DNA of 64,000 bases, taken from the NCBI GenBank assembly GCA_029817715.1, contig JARUPY010000538.1:8990001-9054000 (forward strand). The letters are read 5' to 3'. Of the stretch, positions 53,903 through 64,000 are shown piece by piece (the first letter of the stretch is position 1; each line of letters opens with the position of its first letter). Position numbers and translations under genes: made by a program. Below the pieces are notes generated by a model that did not search any database, had not been told where the DNA came from, and saw only the letters and a list, made by a program, of their open reading frames with translations. Source of the DNA: Melastoma dodecandrum (taxonomy: Eukaryota; Streptophyta; Magnoliopsida; Myrtales; Melastomataceae).

Positions 53903-56115
53903 TGTATTGGTGTAACAATGGTATTAAGAGAGGGGTGAATTAGTGTAGTAACCATTTTAGACTTTTTACAACAAATTAAACCAAGCACTGGAAGGTTAGG
54001 TGTTTGTGGGTTACACAACCCTTGCACACAGCAACTCCCGATGTAAACTGCTTAAGGAGCGAACGACTAGCCAAAGTTTGATTTAGAATGTGACCATGCA
54101 TAACTGAGAAGGTTTCTGCAGTAGTAGTAGGTTGATGCTTCTACTATCAAAGTTCTGTAAATTTTACCAACCTAAGTGTGATCAGCAGAATCGACTACAA
54201 GATCTGAAAAATAATTGTTGTAGTAGAGGTTGTCGCAAAATTAGGTATATGCACTATTGGAAGATTATCTACGAGAGCTAGATCGATGAAAACAACTCCA
54301 AAATCTGAGAGGTTGCGATAACATCAGATATTTGATATAGGACTTTTGGACTCTCTGCTCAAACGTTTGCATCGTGTTTGTTGATTTGCTTTCATGTTAA
54401 GGTTTCTTGCTGAATGCCCACTGATATAAATATTTAAGCCGAAAGTAAATGAGAGACGAAAAGTTTATAGTGATTCGACAACAGCCAACATCCATTTTTT
54501 ACTATTATAAGATAAAATTCACTCACTAAAGCTGAAAATATTGTAGATAGCCCTTCGACTTCTCCACGGATGATGTACTAACAACAGGTACTAGGACACT
54601 TCTATAGTATAGAGGATGATGTAGATAGCCCTTCAGTTTTTCTATTCACGGTAACATGATGGTTTGTGATCAATAACCCATTGGGTCGTGCATGACTTTT
54701 GACTAACTCTGAAACTCTCTAGTTGAGGTTCTACACTAAAGCCAGTGACTAACTCCACAAGCCCTGTGGTTGGGGTTTTGTAGAACATGGCAGCTCCATG
54801 TTAGCATGTAGCGGTCTTACTCAAGCAGACATCTCCGCTGTCCAACGGTGGATTTTCCCTCCGATGGTTCCACAACCTGTTTGGCTCATCGCCAAGATTT
54901 TCACGATGCTTGGCTCCTCTGCAACACATCCATAAACGGACAACACCAGTGGGGCTTCTCCCAAGCCTACAGCAGGTAGTTTCCTTTTGCATAAACACCA
55001 CTTCACTGCCTAACTATGACCCTTCCAGACACGACTCTTCTTCTACTCATTTACCTAGCACATATAAACCATGACTTTTCCCTAAGCCTTGTGCACGTCC
55101 ACCACACCATAGTCCAGACTGATCCTTAGCGGCCTCATTAACGCCCGGCACAACTTACACAATGAATACCTGCTTTAGACGCACACAAGCAAATCAGTTA
55201 AAAAACAGACGATACCAGTACCTCACCAGATTCCTCCAAACGCAGCCCTTCTTCTACTCACTCCCCTGACATGTACACATCCCAACTTCTCCCTAAGCCT
55301 GATACACATCCGCCACACCACAGTCTGGTCCGCCACCCTTTTGCAACTGAATGCTCAACCTCAAAAAGAACGAAAGCTCACAAGTTTATGAGCCTACACT
55401 GTCGTAAACACTTTGATTTCTCCACACTTACTAATTTACAAGGAATCTTATCTTATACAAAATAAAAAAATATTTACAGAAGGTAAAACTGCTAACGGAA
55501 TACTCGGGGAAGTAAAGAAACAAGTTATCAGCTAAATAAAAGGTTTCTACGTTATTAGAGATTCTTCATATCACTTAAGGATCAATCGTGCCAAATGGTC
55601 ATGATTGTGTTCACAATCCTAAAAGATAGGGCTTGCAGAAGATTCAGACATATATGCTCCGTATTAGATAATCTTAGTTTGCATAAACAGTTGGCAGACC
55701 TTCTGTATATAGACATATGCGAGATGCGTCCATATTCAGATAGCTTTTCCTTTGCCATGATTTATAATGAATCTGGACGTATTTGGATGCAACAAAAAAA
55801 TATTTATTGACTGTTCAATAGTTACAAGTCACTCTACAGAACCTTGTATCTATACTTTAAAGAGAATAGATCAATCCACTAGAAAATAAATTGTCGATCT
55901 AAATGATTTTCTATCATTTTGATTTACATATTATACCACATGAATATATTTAATTAATTAGATGACTAATAAAATAATTCTTGGCAGTGATTTAGGTGAC
56001 ATAACATACGCACCAAACTGTCCCTGTAAGTTAACCTTCTGCAAAGTAGTAGAAGCATACCTTCTACACAATAGAAGCTTACCTTCTGTGTGACATCATC
56101 AAAACCATATTAACA
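53903..56115 (-). repeat. Diverged SIRE-like solo LTR
   Basis: The left end TGTATTGGTGTAACAATGG then AAGAGAGGGGTGAATTAGTG matches the LTR edge at 10654-10673, and the right end CATCATCAAAACC...TTAACA (56095-56115) matches the other edge. An internal AGTTTATAGTGATTCG block (54469-54480 region) is also shared with the main element. No primer site or purine tract is next to it and no clear target duplication remains. Length 2.2 kb agrees with the family. Confidence 0.78.
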
Positions 56116-58140
56116 TGATCAGGTCTCAAGTGAAGTGATCAAAAAACACATCCAGCGAAAGCTAATGGACGATAGGTTCGTTGTGCGAAGGACTGTGAGC
56201 GAGGACGCCTTGGCGATACGAGCAAAGAAACACACTGAGCGAAGGTACGTTAGGCGAAGCAAGTATTTTTGGAGTACGTCAAGATAAGGAAATTCAATGA
56301 ACAAGACAGGGAAGTTACGATGCTCAAAAATGTTAGAAAGCGAAAGACATGGAAAGAAGGGAATCGTGATTGGGTATGCAGGAGATCCTGATATTTCAGA
56401 ATGTAAGCAATGTTACATAGCATATCTTACATAGTTGAGATTGAGAAAGTATAAATAGATTTCATTTTCTACATCGTAAATTGTGTAGAACTACCCAGAA
56501 AATGCATTCAGTATTCCTAGGTGTTCTTGTGCTCAGCTTTATTCGATGGCAATCAATAAGTGTCTATGCTTGATGGTGTCATCCTGCTTTGCCTTTCTTT
56601 TTATTCTTGTTTAGCAGTGCTATACGCCTAAAGCTACATGGTTTCTTTTTATATGACTTGAAAGGATAACACACGTGGAAGCGACCTTCAAATTTTATAT
56701 TTTAAATTCTACTTGGAACTAAATTTTTAGTTAAATCAAAATTTGTTTAAAAAACCTATAGGGAGCATAATCCAAAATCCTAACCCCCACATCCTCAAAA
56801 AAAGAAAAGTTCAAAATAGAATAATTATTTCAGATTTACCGAAACAAACTCATGATAAAAATTGAATGAGTTCTGTTGATGAAGTTATAACTTTTAATCA
56901 TATGCCCAAAGAAATCATTGTATTTATGTAATGTAAGTTGATGTGATTCATTTCAAAATAGAATAATATAAAACAAATACATCAAAGTAAATATCTATTT
57001 ATGATGACATGAAATAGTTATTCCTCTAAGTAAAGCTTCAGGTGGTTCCCCTTGGTTATAAATAATCAATACCACACTAATAGCATAATGATTAACATAA
57101 TTATTCAAAAATTATCATCGATTGTGGTAGTTCCAAAACAGCATCACTCACCTTTTGAAAGGACAGCTCAATTAACAAGAGTGGTACACAGAAGCATTAA
57201 TATATAATACAATATCAAGAAAACCTAATATTGGACAATGTTCTTACGAGCACCAACAATTACTCCCATTAATGAAAAAAGTCAAATGATTAAGGTAAGG
57301 AGATCCAACCTATCTAATATGTCATAATAAATTCAATATCTCCCACAAGTTTATTGAAACAAGATTATTCAAGGCTTCCAATCTTTGGTTGAGTTACCAT
57401 TATGCTCTAACCAGAAGTTATAGATTCCACAAACCATATAACATAAGCAAACTTCACTCATCTCAACATGTGACTAGCTTTCTCGACAAAATACCAGTAT
57501 CATCCAATAAAATCCCCCAACTTTATGATGCTTACTAAACCTTCCCACCCAACTCGACAACCGAGTTGAATATTAGAGAAGGATTTCACAACTAATTATA
57601 TACGTTTCTTGTTAGTGTAACAAATCATACAAGTAAATTTCACGGATCTCAAAGAGCGAGTGCCTTTGGCAACCAAGCACTCGAACCATGTGAAATCTTT
57701 CAACTCTAGAAAGCTCATAAACTCTTTTGTTATAACCCATAAGCAAATAACATGACATAATGAACAAGCACACAATTAATATATACTCTAATAGATAAGT
57801 TTATTCAAGAACTTCACACTGGTGTTTAAAACATGCAATTTCCCCGAATTGTGAATTCAAATTCTCTCGTTTGACCACTTTTATTCAATTAAAACAAGTT
57901 CATTTGTTTTAGTTTGAAGCCCAAGTTGATATGTATGAACTTGGGCCATTTCAAATAGCATTAAAATGGCCAAACCCATTTTAAAACATAATTTTTTAAT
58001 AGATCAAACAAAAGTGACGAAATTGCTTTTTTAAATAATTTCGTTATTCAATCAAAATTCTTGCAGGATCTGAGTTTAGCTAATTTATCATCATTCCCCT
58101 TTATTCTTTTCCTTTATAGAATATGATTTATTCGTTATCC
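56116..58140. other. AT-rich interval with LTR-like start
   Basis: 56140-56260 contains several GCGAAG/GAGCGA phrases, followed by a TATAAATAG box at about 56450-56458, which could be part of an LTR or a promoter. Beyond 56700 the sequence is AT-rich without coding frames. Confidence 0.4.
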
Positions 58141-59340
58141 TTTGTCATCTGACAATATTACAAATAAGACGAAATCATCCAAGACAAAACTCCTCAATTC
58201 CTCAATTCCTCAATCAGACGGTCATTCACACATGCTCAGGGAAGGCAACGACAGATTTTTGGGAATAAAAGCAATAAAAAAGGGGACGAATCGAACGAAT
58301 CGTAATAATCAATCTTCTCATGATTCCCCTCATCCCCAAAACTTCAATTATGTACGAGAAAACCTCCACACACAAACAAAAGACGACCAAATTCCTACCC
58401 TTCACCGTTGGTCTCTTTTCAATCACTCCCCCGAGATGAGACATGACCACGGCAGCGGTAGCGAGATCCCATACCAACTATTAGAAATCTTTAATTTGGG
58501 CTTCCATTAATTGTTTATCTTTTACTTTATTTTTATTTTATTTTATTTTACTTTTATTACAAGTATATTTCATAAAACAGGCTGTGACATAAGATAGTGC
58601 ATGAAATCCCACTAAGATATCGTGATCACTAAAGTTAATGGGATATGTGCGTTTAATTTGATTTACGATTGGGTGTAGTCTATTTTATAACCTAAATCAT
58701 AGGACATAGGATATAGTATATTACGGTTAGGTCTCTTCCCATGTCCTTCAAACTATTATTTAACTTTGGGGCGAAACTCACATTTTATAAAAGGAAATCC
58801 TTTATTCCTTTAAGGTTTTATGAGGGTTACGCTCATAGACGGTCGGTTTCGCCGATTTTGTCTCCTCCATCGAGAACAGCCATATAGGAAGGAAAAGGGA
58901 AAGAAGATCTACGTTGCTCCGGCTTTCTTTGTTCAGGTTAACGACATGGCGAACATGGTGAATAAAGTAATTTTCTTTTCCCTAGATATTTCTCGGTGAC
59001 CATAGACCCACGTAACCGATCCAGTCTTCTGCTGTTTTCTTTGTTTGTTGTCTTTGTGTTTATGTGAATTTCTCACACCAACCCAATCATGGTTGCCTTC
59101 GATGAAAAAAAAGGAAAACACCAACACCACCGATTCGAATGGAGGAACTACGCTAGCAAAGGGGAACGACGCCTAACCCGACGCTCCTGCCTCTTGTTGT
59201 TTGGACGACGGTCTTCTCAACTGAAAGAGTGAATTCCTTTAAAACCTGATCCTGTCGTCGATAAGGATGGGCATCAGAAACTTCTCGCGGATGCATGTTA
59301 GCATCGCGGGAAGTCATCTTGTCCTCTAACATGTTATTTA
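58141..59340. other. Interval without a supported gene
   Basis: A 122-codon plus-strand ORF (58142-58510) is Asn/His/Ser-rich and has no motif; its overlapping minus-strand frame is equally open. I treat neither as a gene. Confidence 0.4.
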
Positions 59341-60060
59341 CCTGTACAGGATGAACAGGGACGGAACAAATCACCAAAGCAACAACAAGCCAGCGTCTCC
59401 TAGCACCAATCAGCACAGACATCGTCACCAACAATTATCACAACCGCCTCCCCGTTTTCACTCCCCTACCATTGCAATCCACGCCTGTAGCCCTTCTTGC
59501 CTCGTCTTGTATAGGCTGCACCTCGCCGAGACCGTCGTCGCACCAGACGCTCGAGCCACGCCTCTCTGTCTCCATTACTTCAGCCTCGTCTCGCTTCGCC
59601 AACCCTCCTCACTTGACCTCGAATCAGACTCAGACCCGCCGCGTCTCTCTCGTCCTCTAGCACCAGCATTCCATCCACACTTCCGCCTCTCCTTTCCCCA
59701 CTCGGCAAACTGGCTTAGATGTGGCCATCTTTTTCCTCGAGTGTCCCTCTTCCCATGGCTAGATTCTGTGGATCAACCAAGCCACAAATACCTTGACAAT
59801 AGAAGGTGAAAATTCGATCCCCTCGTCCTTTTATTTGTCTGATTTCAATTTTAATTTAATAAATTGCCCATGGCAGGTTTTATTTTATTAGAATTTTCAC
59901 TATTTTATCAACAATGTTCTTCCGCAGCAGGTTTTAATTTTTTATGTATTATTTAAGCAATTTATTATTTCTTTTAAAATGATTTCAAAAATTTTAATTA
60001 GGGTTGATTGACTTAGTGAATTTTTAATTATGTCGTATGTTCTAGTTAAAAGTTTTTAAT
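59341..60060. other. C-rich patch and AT-rich tail, unrecognised
   Basis: A 152-codon ORF (59351-59809) is Pro/Ser/His/Arg-rich, driven by C-rich composition (59440-59720), and lacks homology I can recognise. It could be the first exon of a gene, with GT-containing sequence at 59807 and AT-rich intron-like sequence after it. This is speculative. Confidence 0.3.
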
Positions 60061-60600
60061 CTCTACATGTATACTACACGTTATCTTGAGCCTGTCCAGT
60101 AAACAATAGCTGAAGAATCTCGAAGACTATAGGCAAGCGGGGAAACCGTGGTAGAGGCACGTCTCTAAAGCGCCCCCCAAGTGATGTTGGCTTAGTCGAT
60201 GAAATGTCATCCGAGCGGGCCTTAAGTACAAAAGGGGAGGTGCTAGCCTCCTCGAAATTTCTAAATCCACGTGTAACGGATAGTGGGCCCAAGCGCATAA
60301 CCCTATTTTGATCTAAATAGTTGTCTGTGATTGAACGAATGCTCTTAGGCCAATGAGTTTATTGTCGCATGTTGCTTGTCAATCAACAAACATGAATTCG
60401 GTTCAATGCCTGTTAATTAGAAACAAATTTTTTGGAGCAAACACCACCATTTCGCATGTCTATTGCAAGAGTTAATAATTAGAAATGTCCAAACCAACTG
60501 GTTTTTCCGACTTATACCTGTTTTCAAAAAATATGTCGGTGGTGACTCCGATTAGTTTATCTGATTAAACTACACCAAAGACTCGTTTTATGGAGCCATC
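60061..60600. other. Possible LTR end of the following Gypsy element
   Basis: The GTCGGTGGTGACTCCGATTAG sequence at about 60536 resembles the LTR-to-primer-site junction of some plant Gypsy elements. No repeat partner lies in the window, so this remains a guess. Confidence 0.3.
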
Positions 60601-61679
60601 ATGGAGGGGTGAAGGCGACATGAGCCATTCCCTGAACCTCCCTAAGCTTCCTTATTGGGCCATGCTTTGCTTTTCGCCTGGCGCCTCTTACGGAGCATGT
60701 ACACGACTAGCAAGGCCCAAACAAGCAAGATTAGGAATCGAGGAAGGTTGACCCCGGCCTCCTCCACAACGACGGACGCTCAAATCCAGGTATCGATCGG
60801 ATACGCCTGGAGAACGGGTCTGGATCCTCATGTTGTTCGAACTGTCACGCGCACACCAGGCTGGAAAGCGCACGTACATCCTAGATGGTGACTCCTCTAA
60901 GAAAATCTCATGTGGATCCTTATCGAAAGCTCTTACATTTTATCCGCATACGGATAGGAGTTCTTATTTGCGTATGTACTTGATTAGCTCGATGCCCTTT
61001 GTTTGCCCTCATGTATGTATTTGTTTAGCCACATCTAGGTAAGTCCTTATACCCGAGATTATGTAGGTGGTCACCGAACGGCACGGCCTCGCTGCTTTCT
61101 GCAGCCAGTAAGCTATGGACGGGGGCCTGCCTCCCTTTGTTCGAGGAAGGTCTTAAAAACCTCTTTTGATTGTGGAATTGTATGCTCACTGTAGGTACCA
61201 AACGCCACACATGCATATGTTTGTTACTAAATGTCCGCTACATGCGGAGGGACAAGTATCATGTATGCTTTGTATGTGATAAATTGCAACACTAACTCTC
61301 TTCCTTTTGCAACGGTTTGAGTTGGTTATATGGGGTTTCCAGTTTCTTTTATCCCTTCCCTACTTTACTTTTACGGTTTTAATGCATAGTGATTTGTGAC
61401 TTCATGTGTGTTTACTATATGATAGTGATTATTTGATTCATCATTCCCGATCAATGATTGCATACACGCATGCAATTTAAAATTCATAATAGAATTTGGG
61501 ATTGGATTGTCATTGCATATGAATAACATTCAAGTATGTATGTTAGATTCATGGAGTCAATCTCATTACACCAGGACATCCCGTCATCACGCGACCTACG
61601 GGAATGGTTCATCGTAGTATGTGCTTCATAGCAGGAGTTCGTCCTGTCCAAGCTTAGAGGTTTATTTTTTCTCATTTAT
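60601..61679. other. Interval without a supported gene
   Basis: Short ORFs on both strands with no motif. It may be the leader of the Gypsy remnant that follows. Confidence 0.35.
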
Positions 61680-62580
61680 CTAGAAATCGATTGGGCTCTC
61701 CTCCATCATTTGGTCGCACGATGGGATCCCAAAAAGTATACATTGCGCTTCAGAGCTCTAGAGTTAGCACCATTGTATTAAGAATATGGATAGTTGTCAA
61801 AGATACCTCATCGCTCGGGACCACTTCTTCTTCCTCGACTAGACAAGCCAAAGGAATACATCGACAAGATCTTCGAATCTCTCCAGCCGGTGTTCTGTCC
61901 CTGTTCACAGCACATGGACTTGTCCATGTTCAAACACTTCTCTTCTTCTAGACGTCACCCTGCATCTCGCACATGAGTGAAGGCCAAACTTCAACTCGAG
62001 CGTTCATCCTAATGTTCGTCGGAGCAATCTTGTACCGCTACAAAGATAAGTCGTTACATGGACGAGCAGTTTACCTGACGAAGGCTAGATTGGACGGTGG
62101 TCCATTCTTACCAAACCTGACTGGGGAAGCAAACTTCAGCCTCATCGACATTGTAGAAGGGCTAGACACGGTGTTCGACAACATCGCATTTCCTTCTGCC
62201 CAACACTTTTATAGGCCTCGTCTTCATTCATCTTGACATCATAGGAGTGCCGCTCACACGAGAGCATTATCAAGGGCTACTCAGATGTATCTCAAAACTC
62301 TCTCGTCTCCTAGCATGTACATTTGCCGGAGTGGGTGTAATTTGTCGTTCGCTTGAGCTAGAAGATTGATCATCCAGAATTGAAGAAAAAAATTCGTATG
62401 ACCGTGATACACTTCGCTCGAATTTAGGCGATGCTCATCGAAGAGGAGACATACCAGCTGCCTCCCGAACGACAGGAAAATGTTGAGCACGTCTCACTGT
62501 TTCTGGATATAGCGTGCCACTCCCTTGGACCGCATCTGATCCCTGACACCATGACAGTACCATTTTGGGCCTGTGAGCCT
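61680..62580 (+). pseudogene. DUF7745 or mobile-domain-like N-terminal region of a Gypsy element
   Basis: In shifting frames: IDWALLHHLVARWDPKKYTL then RFRALELAP (61687-61770), LPRLDKPKEYIDKIFESLQP and, after a stop, STRAFILMFVGAILYRYKDK, VFDNIAFPSAQHFYRP, then ARLDGG. The opening resembles the W-D-P...FRF..E..PT pattern of the DUF7745/PMD-like domain found ahead of gag in some plant Gypsy elements. At least three stops interrupt it. Confidence 0.55.
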
Positions 62581-63278
62581 ACCTTATTTCGTTTCTTCGT
62601 TAAACTCTAGTTTTCCAGATTATCTATTTATTGAAGTTTATTGATTTGCTTTCTCTCCCTTGGATTGAATTCTTTGTAATTGTAATACAATCTCTACATT
62701 AGACACAATCATGCATCACTACATATCACACCTCCAAGGTGAAGTCACAACCGAAGCTGATTCTTTTCTCATTTCCATCTCACACGGAACCAAAATTAAT
62801 ATCCTGAGAACATGTCCATTCGAGCTACAAAGCGGACGATACACATGGCTAACTCAGGAGTCTCCTCAACTGATGCGACGATGCCCAACAGAGGAACATC
62901 CCTGACGACCGTCCATGTAGGCTTCACCCCTACTATTTTATCTCACATCGTCACAAAGTCTTCGCCAATAGCAACACCCACGATTTCCTTGGAAACTTTT
63001 CCACCACTACCTTCCCAAGCACGGTTTTCACCATCAAGCAGTCATCGGGAGGAAATGCATCTCCAATATACATCCCACCAATGACTTTCACTACACCAGC
63101 GATACAGAGTTCAACGACGCCAATCGTCATGTCATCTGGCACCAGCCCAAAGCATCGACGATAATTCCCACTGGAACACGGTAGAATCACTCACCATAAA
63201 GCTCTCATCTTTGAAGAGTTATTGCAATGACAACCGACGATCACCACTCCCGCTTCTACTGTCACTCAAAACCCTCAC
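62581..63278 (+). other. Spacer between the DUF7745-like part and gag
   Basis: Contains short Pro/Thr/Ser-rich frames (62812-63084) that may be the low-complexity linker before gag. Confidence 0.35.
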
Positions 63279-64000
63279 TTGCCACCCTACATGCCAGGGT
63301 CCTCAGTGCCAACCAATGCACATCCCGCATTTATCCCCTACTTCACCCCTGTTAGAGGAATGAGAGCCCTGAACATACTAGCCTTCAACATTTACCCTTC
63401 TCCAGACATAGCGGGATCATCTAGCATTGCACATCCATTCATATCGCCATACTACCCACAACTATCGACGCTAAGGCCAACTCCCTACATGCCAACGACA
63501 ATTGGTCCAACTCCCTACGAATCGACGCCACATGGGGCAACTCCCTATATTCCTGTCGCCACTTCAACTGCTAGATGCAGAATCCCAATACTGATCAGAA
63601 CGCCCTTGGCGCCACATGAGGAACCAACTATGCCAATCCTAAGAAACCTTATCGCGACTATCGTGGACGAATTATTTGGTGACACGCAGCAAGTAAACAC
63701 TTTTGTGACAAGACTCTATGCAAGGATTGCCTCAACGCAAGAAGAAGACGCGCGTCGTATGACGAAGATGGAAGAGCGTCTTAACGCCACTCAAGGACAC
63801 CGAGCTCACAACTAGGAGTACACCAACTACTAGGTCCCTAGATTCAAGTCCCACCAAAGTTCAAAATGCCCTAATTTGAAAAGTTTCATGGAAACGGCTG
63901 TCCGGAGCTACATCTAAAGCTCTTCTGCCACAAGATGGTTGCGTACCTGACGGATGAAAAGTTTCGCATCGCCATGTTCTAAGAGAGCTTGGCAGAGTTG
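63279..64000 (+). pseudogene. Gypsy gag start, runs off the window
   Basis: A Pro/Thr/Tyr-rich leader (63279-63815, including repeated TPYMPTTIGPTPYESTP) is followed by a short coiled coil (EEDARRMTKMEERLNATQ). After a stop and shift comes VPPKFKMP-stop-FEKFHGNG and LHLKLFCHKMVAYLTDEKF (63851-63962), the conserved opening of Ty3/Gypsy retrotransposon gag. Stops at about 63871 and 63979 show decay. The rest lies outside the window. Confidence 0.75.

Noticed and set aside
58142..58510. 122-codon ORF as a small gene
   Set aside because: Low-complexity Asn/His/Ser content, an open antisense frame, and no recognised motif.
59351..59809. 152-codon ORF as a host gene
   Set aside because: Amino-acid content follows local C-richness, no motif is recognised, and other frames in the stretch are also open.

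Overview
This window reads as nuclear DNA of a flowering plant, most likely a eudicot. I infer that from a run of plant telomere repeats (CCCTAAA), a piece of the plastid gene psaA, and dense, nested plant-type LTR retrotransposons: SIRE-like Copia, Athila-like and Tat-like Ty3/Gypsy. I see no convincing intact host gene, tRNA, rRNA or CRISPR array. It looks like heterochromatic or pericentromeric transposon-on-transposon sequence.

Layout. 1-1497 is AT-rich flank with small tandem repeats. 1503-12745 is a complete SIRE-like Copia element on the minus strand, with about 2.1 kb LTRs, target duplication GTGGC, an initiator-Met primer site, several polypurine tracts, a broken gag-pol and an intact 575-codon extra ORF in the env position. 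14386-14481 is a plastid psaA fragment. 15015-17759 is a complete small LTR element (target duplication CTAGG) that carries only gag, a TR-GAG-type non-autonomous element. 18130-21950 (minus) is a decayed Tat-like pol. 22040-24760 (minus) is a decayed sequence resembling endogenous plant pararetrovirus. 25681-26570 holds two minisatellites.

27153-46150 is a decayed Tat-like Gypsy element on the plus strand. Its gag is interrupted twice, by a solo LTR (28462-29874) and by a complete, young Athila-like element (30052-40106, target duplication GGCCT) with one uninterrupted 1817-codon gag-pol ORF. The Tat pol keeps the second (plant-type) RNase H of that lineage and stops in integrase, where a 5'-truncated SIRE-like fragment with its 3' LTR follows (46151-48890). 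A second Tat gag fragment (48895-49660) then abuts an inverted Tat LTR (49661-50501).

50612-52440 is a frameshifted plant mobile domain gene or captured ORF. 52868-52939 is an interstitial telomere repeat. 53903-56115 is a diverged SIRE-like solo LTR on the minus strand. 56116-61679 shows nothing clearly coding. 61680-64000 is the start of another decayed Gypsy element, with a DUF7745/mobile-domain-like region followed by gag that runs off the window.

Only two long ORFs look intact: the Athila-like gag-pol, which could support its own movement, and the Copia extra ORF, whose element has lost its reverse transcriptase active site and would need polymerase supplied in trans. The most unusual signal is a paired ACGCGTCC palindrome unit with 21-22 bp spacing, repeated in the Athila-like LTRs, inside its coding frame, in its 3' untranslated region and in the related solo LTR.
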